A stretch of 64,000 bases of DNA from Chloracidobacterium sp. (GCA_016706275.1 JADJJY010000001.1:434001-498000); one strand, 5' to 3'. Positions 16,792 to 25,748 are shown, numbered from the stretch's first letter. Program-made: numbers and translations. Notes: a model not told the origin generated them from the sequence alone.

Positions 16792-17310
16792 TTAGTTGGG
16801 CATCACAACCGTATCGATTACGTGGATCACGCCATTCGTGCCTTTCAAATCAACTGCGGTGATGGTCGATTTTCCACCCTTCTCGTCTTTTAGGACAACA
16901 TTCTTGCCTTCCATCATTGCCCAGAGCCTTCCGCCCGAAACAGTCGTCAACTCAACCTTGCCGTTGCCTTTCTTGATCGCATTGACAACTGCCGTCGAGT
17001 CGAGGTTTCCTGCGACCACGTGGTAGGTCAGGATCTTGGCAAGCGTTGCCTTGTTCTCAGGCTTGAGAAGCGTAGCAACAGTGCCTGCCGGCAACTTGTC
17101 AAAAGCACTGTTTGCCGGAGCGAACACCGTAAATGGCCCTGCACCCTGAAGCGTTCCAACGAGGTCAGCAGCCTTGACCGCTGCAACCAACGTCGTATGA
17201 TCTGGCGAACCAACTGCGATATCAACGATCGACTTGCTTTGTGCCGAAGCGGCAGCCGAACTAAATGTCATACCAATAGCTAAAACTGCAAATGCGAATA
17301 ATGTTTTCAT
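16792..17310 (-). CDS. Secreted fasciclin (FAS1) domain protein
   Basis: This 172-residue protein has a signal peptide (about 1-23, ending AAASAQ) and one FAS1 domain. The H1 box reads FTVFAPANSAFDKLPAGTV and the H2 box GTNGVIHVIDTVVMPN. FAS1 domains in bacteria are exported adhesion or carbohydrate-binding modules; the partner is unknown. The gene is preceded by a duplicated 19-bp unit containing its ribosome site. Confidence 0.9.
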   Translation of the reverse strand: MKTLFAFAVLAIGMTFSSAAASAQSKSIVDIAVGSPDHTTLVAAVKAADLVGTLQGAGPFTVFAPANSAFDKLPAGTVATLLKPENKATLAKILTYHVVAGNLDSTAVVNAIKKGNGKVELTTVSGGRLWAMMEGKNVVLKDEKGGKSTITAVDLKGTNGVIHVIDTVVMPN

Positions 17311-17315
17311 AATTT

Positions 17316-17349
17316 TAATATCCTCTTATTTTTTTAATATCCTCTTATT
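17316..17349. repeat. Tandem duplication of the fasciclin gene ribosome site
   Basis: The 15-base unit TAATATCCTCTTATT occurs twice with a 19-base period. On the minus strand each copy reads as AATAAGAGGATATTA, i.e. a Shine-Dalgarno-like AGAGGAT. The copy next to the ATG is correctly spaced; the other is a second, upstream site. Confidence 0.7.
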
Positions 17350-17567
17350 TTGAAATTTACTACTAAAAAAAGTTCGTTTCCGAACCCTATGAAAGCGTTT
17401 TCGAATCTATCTGTATTTTGGATTCAGGAATCTTTACTTTTTTTTCAAAAGGATTTGTTTCCCTTTGATCTGGTTTTCGAGAGGGGGAATTTAGATTCAA
17501 AATTTTGGAGGGTAATTTGAAACAGGATATACATGATGAAAACAAGATACTGCTAACCGAGTCAATC

Positions 17568-18101
17568 CTATTCAAATTCACGGTTCGCAATACCGTTCAT
17601 TTTTTCGCGGATGAGGTCAAAGCCAAAGCCCTGACGTAGGAGGTGGTCATAGAATTTTTTTGTTTCTTCGCGGGTCTCGGGCTTGCCTTTTAGGCGTAAG
17701 CGTTTGGCTATTGCGAGTTCGATCAACTCTTCTTCGGGAAGTTTTTCAAATGCCTCAGTTATTGCGCTCGCAACAGTTTCTTTATCAAGCTTTTTCTGCG
17801 ACATGGTCTGCTGCAGACGGCGTTTGCCCTGTGGTTTTTGGCGGAGTTTCGACACGGCGAGGTCGCGGGCGTATTGCTCGTCGTCGAGATATTTATACTC
17901 TTTTAGCTTTTCGAGCACGGCATCGACGATCTCATCATTGGTCCAGAGCTTTTCGAGCAATCGGTCGCGCAGCTCTTTGACAGAACGCGGTTTGGCGGCG
18001 AGCAGCTTAACGGCGCGGTTCATCGTCCGCTCACGCGAGCGGATCGGGTCTTTTACCACCCGGTTGGCATCATCAACCTTTCTTGTGCGTTTTCCCCACA
18101 T
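17568..18101 (-). CDS. recX: Regulatory protein RecX
   Basis: This is a RecX-family protein of 177 residues from ATG 18101. A longer frame to 18218 runs through a short-repeat tract and antisense to truB, so I reject that start. The RecX core is seen in AVKLLAAKPRSVKELRDRLLEK, YLDDEQYARDLAVSKL, GKRRLQQTMSQKKLD and FYDHLLRQGFGFDLIREKM, i.e. three tandem three-helix repeats. RecX binds RecA filaments and limits recombinase activity. There is no recA in the window. The start is divergent from truB across 69 bp of repeat-rich DNA. Confidence 0.85.
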   Translation of the reverse strand: MWGKRTRKVDDANRVVKDPIRSRERTMNRAVKLLAAKPRSVKELRDRLLEKLWTNDEIVDAVLEKLKEYKYLDDEQYARDLAVSKLRQKPQGKRRLQQTMSQKKLDKETVASAITEAFEKLPEEELIELAIAKRLRLKGKPETREETKKFYDHLLRQGFGFDLIREKMNGIANREFE

Positions 18102-18170
18102 AAGCTCAATGCAAAATGCAAAAATCTTTTCACATTGTGCATTATGCATTGTGCATTCTAAAATTGAGTC
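18102..18170. repeat. Short GCATTNT repeat tract between recX and truB
   Basis: The gap holds degenerate 7-8 base units (GCATTGT, GCATTAT, GCATTGT, GCATTCT), plus ATGCAAAATGCAAAA. They are the reverse complement of the AGAATGC units found inside truB at 18427-18454. This suggests a simple-sequence element that invades or expands at several places. Confidence 0.6.
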
Positions 18171-19091
18171 TTGGAAGGCATCCTCATTATCGACAAACCG
18201 GCGGGTATCACATCGCACGATGTGGTCGCACGAGTGCGCCGCATTTTACAAACAAAACGTGTCGGTCACACGGGAACCCTCGACCCATTTGCGACCGGCG
18301 TGATGGTGATCCTCATCGGCCAAGCGACCCGGCTCGCGCAGTTTTTGGACAAGGACGAAAAGGAATACGAGGCGTTGGTTAGGTTTGGGTTTGAGACGGA
18401 CACGGGAGACCTGACAGGCCAAGTGAAGAATGTAGAATGCAGAATGCAGAATGCAGAGGTTGCGGAGATTCTAGATAGAACTAATTGGAACCAGGTCTTT
18501 TCAAGCTTTCGAGGCGTGATTGAACAAACACCGCCGATGTATTCGGCTAAAAAGGTCGATGGCAAAAAGCTGTATGAACACGCCCGCAAGGGCGAAACGA
18601 TTGAACGAAAGTCTGTAACAATTACCATTCACAAACTGGAATTACTTGGCGATCTCCGCCGAAACGACTTGGGGCTAGAGTCTTGCGACTTGGGACTCAA
18701 AGTTACTTGTTCGGCTGGGACCTACATCCGCACGCTCGCCGAGGACATTGGACGCAAGGTCGGCGTTGGAGCGCATCTTGCCGAACTGCGGCGAACCCGT
18801 GCGGGGAAATTTGGTATCGAACAGAGCATAACGCTTGAAAATTTAGAACAGATCGACGATAAGCAAAGCGTCCTGATTCCGATGGAAGAGGCTGTGTCGC
18901 ACCTTACCGCGTTTACGCTTAACACTGACCGGGTTGGCAAAACAAAGAGCGGAATGTCGACGAGAGTTTTCGAACCGCAGTTTACTGCTGGGCAACCGAT
19001 CCGGATGATCGACGATGATGGCACGTTGATCGCGATGGGAGCTTATGACGAAACGGAAAATTCTGTGCGTCCAAAAGTCGTTTTGGTATAA
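18171..19091 (+). CDS. truB: tRNA pseudouridine(55) synthase TruB
   Basis: This 306-residue enzyme makes pseudouridine 55 in the tRNA T-loop. The start is a TTG at 18171, giving the canonical EGILIIDKPAGITSHDVV; no ATG is available nearby. The catalytic Asp38 is in GHTGTLDPFATGVM. QTPPMYSAKKVDGKKLYEHAR and CSAGTYIRTLAEDIG are family motifs. Two segments are longer than in typical TruB: after GQVK (VECRMQNAEVAE), encoded by four 7-bp repeats at 18427-18454, and before VTCSAGTYIRT (RNDLGLESCDLGLK), encoded by a duplicated GACTTGGG-type sequence. Both stay in frame and lie in predicted surface loops, so the enzyme is probably active. Confidence 0.92.
   Translation: MEGILIIDKPAGITSHDVVARVRRILQTKRVGHTGTLDPFATGVMVILIGQATRLAQFLDKDEKEYEALVRFGFETDTGDLTGQVKNVECRMQNAEVAEILDRTNWNQVFSSFRGVIEQTPPMYSAKKVDGKKLYEHARKGETIERKSVTITIHKLELLGDLRRNDLGLESCDLGLKVTCSAGTYIRTLAEDIGRKVGVGAHLAELRRTRAGKFGIEQSITLENLEQIDDKQSVLIPMEEAVSHLTAFTLNTDRVGKTKSGMSTRVFEPQFTAGQPIRMIDDDGTLIAMGAYDETENSVRPKVVLV
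18427..18454. repeat. 7-bp tandem repeat inside truB
   Basis: Four head-to-tail units (AGAATGT, then AGAATGC three times) lie inside the truB coding sequence. They encode most of an insertion of roughly ten residues relative to typical TruB. Confidence 0.85.
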
Positions 19092-19113
19092 AATGACGGC
19101 AGAGTAAAAACGT

Positions 19114-20115
19114 ATGAAAAAACGAAATGTGGCATTGGCGATCGGTGGTGCGGTTGGGGCGGCAGTCGCGGTCAAGCTGTTGACACGTGCCGACACGGTC
19201 AATTGGGATGACGTGGCCGATCGGGTCATCCACTCCGACCACTCGCATTTTGTAAATGTTGACGGTGCCCGTGTGCATTATCAGGAATTTGGGCTGCCGA
19301 CAAAACCGCCGCTTATCCTGATACACGGCTACACAGCGTCGGTCTATGTTTGGAAAACGGTCGCACCGATGCTTGCCGACGCTGGTTTTCGCGTCATCGC
19401 GGTCGATCTGCTTGGTTACGGATATTCGGAAAAGCCGTCGTGGTTTGATTACTCGATCCAGGCACAGGCACGGATGATATCACGGTTTATGGCCCGGATC
19501 GGGGTCGGGCGGGCGACCGTCGTTGGCAGCTCGTACGGCGGTGCCGTTGCGTTAAATCTGACGCTCGATTATTCGGAAATGGTCGAAAAGCTTGTCCTCG
19601 TCGACGCTGTCTGTAATGACGAACCAAAAGATCACCCGATCCTGCGTCTTGCTTCTCTGCCGGGAGTCGGCGAAGCGATCACACCGTTTCTTGTTGATTC
19701 AAAAGCATTTCTCCGAATGCGGATGCAGGGCACGCTTGCCAAAGCCAATCACCACATGATCACCGACGAGCGTATCGATAACATCCGCCGTCCGCTGTCC
19801 GCTGCCGACGGCCATCACGCGGTTCTCGCAACCTCACGTAACTGGCACGCCGACCGGCTCGAAGCCGATGCCAACCTCATCAACCAACCGACGCTCATCA
19901 TCTGGGGCGATTCGGACACGGTCATACCCATCAAGCACGGCTACACGCTGCATCGCGAGATCTTGAATTCCCGCTTTGTCATCCTTAAAGACTGCGGCCA
20001 CGTCCCGCAAGAGGAAAAAAGCGAGTTATTTACCGACCTTGTCACCGAATTTTGCCGAGATCGCAAAGGCCGCATCGCTGCAAAAGACGGCGATGACGTG
20101 CGGATGGAAGCCTGA
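19114..20115 (+). CDS. Alpha/beta hydrolase, membrane-anchored or exported
   Basis: This 333-residue alpha/beta hydrolase has an N-terminal hydrophobic segment (about 6-22, VALAIGGAVGAAVAVKL) that could anchor it. The oxyanion motif is LIHGYTAS, the nucleophile elbow is VGSSYGGAV (Ser), the acid is in IIWGDSDTVIP and the His in KDCGHVPQEEK, so the triad is complete. The cap region is typical of haloalkane dehalogenase or epoxide hydrolase-like esterases, but the substrate cannot be named. Its stop overlaps the next gene (TGATG at 20113-20117), implying cotranslation with the pabC-like gene. Confidence 0.87.
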   Translation: MKKRNVALAIGGAVGAAVAVKLLTRADTVNWDDVADRVIHSDHSHFVNVDGARVHYQEFGLPTKPPLILIHGYTASVYVWKTVAPMLADAGFRVIAVDLLGYGYSEKPSWFDYSIQAQARMISRFMARIGVGRATVVGSSYGGAVALNLTLDYSEMVEKLVLVDAVCNDEPKDHPILRLASLPGVGEAITPFLVDSKAFLRMRMQGTLAKANHHMITDERIDNIRRPLSAADGHHAVLATSRNWHADRLEADANLINQPTLIIWGDSDTVIPIKHGYTLHREILNSRFVILKDCGHVPQEEKSELFTDLVTEFCRDRKGRIAAKDGDDVRMEA

Positions 20116-20861
20116 TGAAAGCCACGGCCGCGGCATTATATGGCAAAGGGGTTTTCACAACCGTCGCTATCCGCGACCGGCAGCCGTTACTATGGGATAA
20201 GCATTGGAGGCGGTTGATTGATAATGCCAAAACTGTCGGGATCGAACTCCCGGCATATTCGGAAGAACACTCGTTAGACCAACTCACCACGTCGATCGAA
20301 ACGGACGGCATCGTCAACGGCAGGGCACGAATCACATTTCTTGACGAAAGTCCCAGCCCTATTTGGCCGAGTGATTCTCCATCTAAAACAAGTCTCCATA
20401 TCATCACCGGTAATCTGCGTCCAGTGCCGGATGAGTTTCGATTAACGGTTTCGCCGTACACCGTTAATTCCCGTTCGCCGCTCGCGGGCGTTAAATCGTG
20501 CAACTATCTTGAAAATCTGTTGGGTCTCAAAGAGGCAAGGACACGCGGTCACGAAGCCGTCCGTCTTAACGAACACGGACACATTACCGGCGGCTGTATG
20601 TCGAATATTTTCTGGTTAAAGGACGAGGTGCTCTACACGCCGAGCCTTGCGACAGGATGCTTGCCGGGAACGACGCGGGAATTTGTGTTGGAGAATCTGG
20701 ACTGCCGAGAGGTGGAGGCTGCGATAGACGAGTTAGAAAAAGCCGACGCTATATTTCTTACGTCCGCAGGTTTGGGAATAACGCAGATTGCGGAATACGA
20801 GTCCAAAACGATGGAAAGGACAGATCACCCGATCCTCAAACTGCTCTCAACCACCATCTGA
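20115..20861 (+). CDS. pabC: Class IV aminotransferase, probable aminodeoxychorismate lyase
   Basis: This 248-residue PLP enzyme of fold type IV has the Schiff-base Lys in LAGVKSCNYLENLLG and the cofactor-site block NEHGHITGGCMSNIFWLKD. TPSLATGCLPGTTREFV follows, as in PabC and branched-chain aminotransferases. The length is nearer PabC (about 250-270) than BCAT. PabC releases p-aminobenzoate for folate synthesis. D-amino acid aminotransferase is the main alternative. It is coupled to the preceding hydrolase, which has no obvious folate role. Confidence 0.72.
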   Translation: MKATAAALYGKGVFTTVAIRDRQPLLWDKHWRRLIDNAKTVGIELPAYSEEHSLDQLTTSIETDGIVNGRARITFLDESPSPIWPSDSPSKTSLHIITGNLRPVPDEFRLTVSPYTVNSRSPLAGVKSCNYLENLLGLKEARTRGHEAVRLNEHGHITGGCMSNIFWLKDEVLYTPSLATGCLPGTTREFVLENLDCREVEAAIDELEKADAIFLTSAGLGITQIAEYESKTMERTDHPILKLLSTTI

Positions 20862-20873
20862 AAACACAAAAAT

Positions 20874-20913
20874 ACACGAAGAGCGCGAAATCGTCTTTCG
20901 TCTGCCTTCGTGT
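20874..20913. terminator. Inverted repeat between convergent genes
   Basis: Arms ACACGAAG (20874-20881) and CTTCGTGT (20906-20913), with an inner CGAAA/TTTCG pair, form an imperfect hairpin. It lies between the pabC-like gene and the convergent small gene at 20935 and may act as a bidirectional terminator. The left flank is A-rich. Confidence 0.5.
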
Positions 20914-20934
20914 AGATTCGTAATTTCCGGGTTG

Positions 20935-21162
20935 TTACCCTGCGGTCTCGAAAAGTGCGAGGATCTGTTTGCCCTCGATCGAACGCGGGTCGATGGTACG
21001 CAGATGCTTGCGGCCCTGCATTTCCCATATCGCCGTTACCGTTCCTTCTTTTTCAACCGCTTGATATGAAACGTCCTCGGTGTTAACCGGCGCTTCTGCG
21101 ACCGGTGCGGCTGCCGGAGTTTCCTCTGGTGCCTCTGCGGCCTGTACTGCTTCTTCTGACAT
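20935..21162 (-). CDS. Small conserved-type protein of unknown function
   Basis: This 75-residue protein has an Ala/Glu/Pro-rich disordered N-terminal half (about 1-35) and a compact C-terminal half (YQAVEKEGTVTAIWEMQGRKHLRTIDPRSIEGKQILALFE). An AGGAG-type ribosome site precedes the ATG. No signal peptide and no recognised domain. The acidic tail plus a small beta-alpha module suggests a cytoplasmic binding protein, but this is speculative. Confidence 0.55.
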   Translation of the reverse strand: MSEEAVQAAEAPEETPAAAPVAEAPVNTEDVSYQAVEKEGTVTAIWEMQGRKHLRTIDPRSIEGKQILALFETAG

Positions 21163-21257
21163 TAAAACAAATTTCTCCTATCGATCTATTTCCTATTACA
21201 AACTGTTAATAGAAAGAGAATTCTACACACAGCGCCTTATTTTGTCGAGCCTTGCGG

Positions 21258-22801
21258 TCATTTCGTTCGTTTCAGTTCCAGCTCGTAAAACCACAGATCG
21301 TTGTTTGGCTGGTCGATCTTCATCTCATTTGCCTTACCGTTCTTATCGATCACAAAGGTCACAAAACCGCGCGGAAAGTTGTAACCGGCGGACGGACGCC
21401 ATTTGATCTGAAATGTATCGAGGTGCCAGTGCTCGAGATCGGCGACGTATCCGGGTGTCGGCACCATACGCATCACGAGCTTGCCGTTTTCCTCCGCAAC
21501 GGCGATATCGCCGTACATCTGGCTGGTAAATGTTCCGGCGTAGGACGGGATCGCGAGTGATGGTTTGGTATTTGGGATCCGGGCGGCATCTACCTTTTTG
21601 ATCTCTTCGGCATTAGTGGCTTTACCGTCGGCAACTTGCTTGACGGCCTCAGCGTTGTAGTCGCGTTTTGGAGCATCGACGAGCATGTCGCGTATCTTCG
21701 ACATCATTATCAGGAACGACGGCGATTCGTTGTTTGTCAGGACGACAAAACCGGCATTTTCCTCAGGTATAAGAACCGTATAAGAAAGCATACCGTCGAG
21801 CCCGCCGCTGTGATTGATGATTTTGCGACCGAGATAATCGTAGAGAAACCAGCCCATACCGACCCCGCTAAAATGGCGGGTCGGGTTTGATCTTATCGCT
21901 CCTTCGGATAGCGGCATCATCATATTTGGCTGCCACATTTGGTTGGATTGTTCACTCGAAAATATCTTTTACCCTCAAACGTGCCGCGTCCGAGTTGCAA
22001 TCTTATCCAACGAGAAAGATCCGCGACCGAGGCATTGACGCCCACAGCACCGTAAGCTCCCTCGTAATTTGCACCTTTGATCTGCGGCAGAACACGCAAT
22101 GCTCCGCCGGATTCGTTGTGCGGGCGAGCGACGTTGTCCGGCAGGGCGTTAATACTCGTTACCGAACGCGTCATACCGATCTGGTCCATGATCCTCTCTT
22201 TTACAAAGACCGGCCATGGTTTGCCCGACACTTTTTCGACGATCTTACCGGCAGCTACGAACATCAAGTTTTGATAACCATAGCGGGTGCGAAAGCTCGA
22301 CACCGGCTTTAGATATCTGACGCGTTTGAGCATATCGTCCGCTGTGTATGTCGTATTGAACCAGAGCAGGTCGCCGCTAAATGTGTCGAGGCCGACGCGA
22401 TGACTAACGAGGTCGCGAATGGTCAACTCACTCGTCACCCACGGGTCATACATCTGGAAATCCGGTAGATATTTTGAGACTTTGTCGTTCCAGTTGAGCT
22501 TTTTCTCATCGACTAAAATAGCAAGGCTTGCGGTCGTAAATGCTTTGGAGTTAGAAGCGATCTCAAAGATCGTGTTCTCATCAACCTTATCCGGTTTGCC
22601 GAGCTCACGCACGCCATAGCCTTTGGCCATCACGACGTTATCGTCTTTGACGATAGCGATCGCCATGCCCGGGCCGCGCCAAGTGTCCATTACGGTATTG
22701 GCATAGGCGTCGATCTCTTTGAGCTTGTCATCGAGCGTTTGGCCACTAGCGACGAATTGAAATCCAAGAATGAGAATGAGTAAAAACGATAGCTTTTTCA
22801 T
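21258..22801 (-). pseudogene. Class C beta-lactamase-family serine hydrolase, one frameshift
   Basis: Two overlapping frames make one protein. The first (22801 down to 21920) has a signal peptide (MKKLSFLLILILGFQFVASG), the catalytic SxxK (SNSK, residues 83-86) and the YxN motif (YQN). The second (to 21258) continues with QMWQPNMMMPL, GMGWFLYDY, the HSGG motif and a C-terminal DUF3471-like lipocalin-type domain. The frames join cleanly as EGK-KIFSSEQSNQMWQP if one A is added to the A4 run at 21967-21970 (plus-strand T4). It is thus a one-base deletion in a homopolymer, either a true lesion or a sequencing error. The family includes esterases, D-aminopeptidases and penicillin-binding proteins; true lactamase activity is not implied. 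Confidence 0.85.
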
Positions 22802-22911
22802 ATTGTTCATACAGTTGATCTTTGTCCAGAGATATTTTTCACAATAATACCACGCATATTGCTCAGTTTTTTCTTTCAAAACACTACAAATTCAGATATT
22901 CTTTTCGGCAC

Positions 22912-24699
22912 ATGTCACCAATTGCGATCACGCTAATACTGCTGCTCGTTGCGATCGTTTTGTTTGCGACCGAAAAGCTGCCTGTCGATGTCATCGGCAT
23001 TATTCTCGTTATAGCGCTGATATTGACGCGTGTATTGACGGTCGGCGAGGCGGTTGCCGGATTTGGCAACGATGTGATAATCACGATCGGCGGGCTGTTT
23101 ATTCTCGTTGGCGGCCTGACCAAGACCGGCATGGTCGATGTCATCGGGCGACGGATCGGGCGGATATCGGGTGATAATGAGTTTGTATTGACCGCTCTAA
23201 TAATGGTGACGGCGGCAGTGTCCGCTTCGGTGCTCAAAAACACGACGACAGCGGCGATGTTTTTGCCGGTCGTCATCGGCCTCGCAGCCAGATCAAAGGT
23301 GCCGCCCTCCAAACTGCTGATGCCGCTTGCATTTGGGGCGATCCTCGGCGGCAGTTGTACTCTGATAGGTACGTCAACAAATCTAGCAGTTAGCGGTGCG
23401 ATTACCCGTTATGGCCAAGAGCCTTTCTCTATGTTTGAGCTAGCACCGGTCGGCATTATTACATTTGCCGTCGGCATGCTCTATATGCTCTTTATTGGCC
23501 GTAAGATGCTGCCTAGCCGCGGCGGTGAGGCTTCGCTAACCGAGCAATATCAGATCCGCGACTACATATCAGAGCTGCTTGTCCTGCCCGATTCGGAACT
23601 GGTCGGAAAGACGCTCGAAGAGGCGAATATCAACAATCTACTTGAGCTGAATGTGCTCGGTATCATCCGAGACGGCGAGCGGATCATCGCCCCTAGTTCC
23701 AGTGAGCGTATCCGCCGGCGTGATTCGCTGATCGTCGAGGGCAAGATAAGCGATATTCTGCGCGTAAAAGAAGAGATCGGGCTCGAGATCAAGGCCGATT
23801 TTATGCTCAATGATGTAGTGCTCGAGGATGATGATGTCGAGCTTTTTGAGCTGATGGTAATGCGTGATTCGAGGTTTGTCGGCCACACGCTCAAGACGAT
23901 GAAGTTTCGCCAGAGCTACGATCTGACCGTACTCGCGGTCAACCGTCACGGTCAGACGTTTATCGAAAAACTGAGCGACCTCGAGCTTATCTTTGGCGAT
24001 GTGCTGCTCGTTCAGGGCAAACGCACGTTGATCGATCCGCTCGTTATCGACCGTGAGCTGATGCTGCTCGAAGACGTTTCGGCCAGCAGTATCCGAGTTG
24101 AAAAACGAAAGTGGGCAGTGGCGGCATTTGCCCTTTTCCTTACACTTTCGCTGACAAAGGTCGTTGTTGGTTACGAGATACCGCTGGCCGTTTGCGTGCT
24201 TTTGGGCGTGATGGTGCTGCTTGCGACCAAAACGGTTCGCTACTCGGAGATGTATGATCTCATCGATTTTCGCTTGCTCGTACTGATCGCCTGCATGATG
24301 AGCTTTGGCGTTGCGATGGAAAACACCAAAGCCGATGTGTATCTTGCCGGACTGATCGAACAATATTTCGGGCAATTTGGCCCCACTGCTGTGCTTGCCG
24401 GATTCTTTTTGTTCACCGTTTTGCTGACCCAACCGATGTCGAATCAGGCAGCGGCTCTCGTCGTTCTGCCGGTCGCTATCAAGACAGCGGTCGCTCTGGG
24501 GCTCAATCCGCGAACGTTTATCATCGGCGTCACGTACGCGGCGTCATTCTCGTTCATTACGCCGCTCGAGCCAGCCTGTGTGCTGGTCTATACGCCGGGA
24601 CGGTATCGGTTTATGGATTTTGTAAAGATCGGAACGATCCTCACGATAATCGTTTTTGTTGTGTCGATCACCCTCGTGCCGGTGTTTTGGCCGCTCTAA
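22912..24699 (+). CDS. SLC13/DASS-family anion transporter with TrkA-C domains
   Basis: This is a 595-residue membrane protein from ATG 22912 (MSPIAITLILLLVAIVLFATEKLPVD); the longer upstream frame lacks family features. Hydrophobic blocks at both ends (TMs about 1-210 and 410-595) flank two cytoplasmic TrkA-C/RCK_C-like domains (about 215-290, VLPDSELVGKTLEEANI, and 305-385, VMRDSRFVGHTLKTM). LLTQPMSNQAAALVVLPVAI is the conserved SLC13 half-repeat motif. Members move sulfate, dicarboxylates or other anions with Na+. The substrate cannot be told here. The end overlaps the convergent gene by 4 bp. Confidence 0.88.
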   Translation: MSPIAITLILLLVAIVLFATEKLPVDVIGIILVIALILTRVLTVGEAVAGFGNDVIITIGGLFILVGGLTKTGMVDVIGRRIGRISGDNEFVLTALIMVTAAVSASVLKNTTTAAMFLPVVIGLAARSKVPPSKLLMPLAFGAILGGSCTLIGTSTNLAVSGAITRYGQEPFSMFELAPVGIITFAVGMLYMLFIGRKMLPSRGGEASLTEQYQIRDYISELLVLPDSELVGKTLEEANINNLLELNVLGIIRDGERIIAPSSSERIRRRDSLIVEGKISDILRVKEEIGLEIKADFMLNDVVLEDDDVELFELMVMRDSRFVGHTLKTMKFRQSYDLTVLAVNRHGQTFIEKLSDLELIFGDVLLVQGKRTLIDPLVIDRELMLLEDVSASSIRVEKRKWAVAAFALFLTLSLTKVVVGYEIPLAVCVLLGVMVLLATKTVRYSEMYDLIDFRLLVLIACMMSFGVAMENTKADVYLAGLIEQYFGQFGPTAVLAGFFLFTVLLTQPMSNQAAALVVLPVAIKTAVALGLNPRTFIIGVTYAASFSFITPLEPACVLVYTPGRYRFMDFVKIGTILTIIVFVVSITLVPVFWPL

Positions 24700-25748
24700 T
24701 GCCGGATCGATTTTGTGATCTCGCTTAAGCTGAGCCCACGTTTGATGATCATTATCATACCCACAGCCGTCCAAAAGAATATCCGGCCTCGGCGAATGAT
24801 CGCCAACGTTACCCCAACCCCCGCAGCGAGTGCCACGGTTTCACCGATAAATTGAGCCCCAGCCTCGTCAACGCCGATCGTGAACGGTACAAGTTTGAAA
24901 AGAACAGTGATAAAACGGCTGATGGATTCGAGCAGAAACGCTGTCATGAGGCTCGGGCTGGCACCGGTCAGCCGGTAAAGAATATACGCAACCTCGACTA
25001 TCCCGAGCACATGATAGGTCATTTCGAGTAAACAGATCGGCACAAAACGGCGTGGAAAATGGCGGTAAAATCCATAGATCAGGTCTTCGAAACGCCGCAC
25101 ATCAAAACGCCACTTACCCAAAAGATTGTGCAGGATGCCGTGTTTGTAAACCCAATTGCAGATCCAACTCGCAAAATGCCACTGGCGGATCACCATCGTC
25201 ACGCCAAGCACGATCATCACCGCGAGTGTGCCGATGACGACGTTTAGCGTAAGGGCGACATTTTCATCTACCGCAAATCCGCGTAGTAGCACCACCGCGC
25301 CAACGATCAAAAAAAGCCCGGTCGTAAAGCTATAAAAAAGATTTTCGGTTGCAACGGACGATAGGCCCGCAACCAGTGGTACGCGGCCACGGACCGAGAT
25401 CGCCTTGGCCGTGCCGCTGGCAAAAAAGCCTAGCGGTATCGTGCTGCTCATCGCTTCGCCGATCATCATTGCGGGAACCGTGTCCTTTAGCGTTAGGGTA
25501 TATGGCGGGTGAACGGTCAGTGTCCATGCGTATGCACGCGTTAACAGCCTCACAAAAAACAACGCCACGATGATCGCAAAACCGTCAAAACCAAACCGCT
25601 TGATGCCGTCCCATATCTCGTGAAACCCGATGGAGTAAATAAAATATGCAAACAGGGCAATGCCAAATATGGTCAGCACAAAGCCCAGGATATGTAGGCG
25701 TTTGATGCGTTTTGAGGTTGGCTTTTGTGTTTCGGTGGTCTCGTCCAA
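24696..25748 (-). CDS. Flippase-like integral membrane protein (UPF0104/LPG synthase TM family)
   Basis: This 350-residue protein starts with a TTG codon (25746-25748), the only usable start before the first helix. It has about eight hydrophobic segments and the hallmark patterns of the lysylphosphatidylglycerol synthase TM region family (LLTRAYAWTLTV, GEAMSSTIPLGFFASGTAKAISVRGRVP, ATENLFYSFTTGLFLIVG, FKLVPFTIGVDEAGAQFI). The aminoacyl-transferase domain of MprF is absent, so it resembles stand-alone flippase-like members. The lipid substrate is unknown. The gene is convergent with and overlaps the SLC13 gene. Confidence 0.82.
   Translation of the reverse strand: MDETTETQKPTSKRIKRLHILGFVLTIFGIALFAYFIYSIGFHEIWDGIKRFGFDGFAIIVALFFVRLLTRAYAWTLTVHPPYTLTLKDTVPAMMIGEAMSSTIPLGFFASGTAKAISVRGRVPLVAGLSSVATENLFYSFTTGLFLIVGAVVLLRGFAVDENVALTLNVVIGTLAVMIVLGVTMVIRQWHFASWICNWVYKHGILHNLLGKWRFDVRRFEDLIYGFYRHFPRRFVPICLLEMTYHVLGIVEVAYILYRLTGASPSLMTAFLLESISRFITVLFKLVPFTIGVDEAGAQFIGETVALAAGVGVTLAIIRRGRIFFWTAVGMIMIIKRGLSLSEITKSIRH

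Noticed and set aside
18102..18218. N-terminal extension of recX
   Set aside because: The added residues are encoded by the short-repeat tract and by DNA antisense to truB; the family core begins after the ATG at 18101.
23638..24432. 264-codon minus-strand frame opposite the SLC13 gene
   Set aside because: It is antisense to a well-supported transporter, has no signal, domain or ribosome site, and its composition (His/Gln/Arg-rich) is that of a shadow frame.
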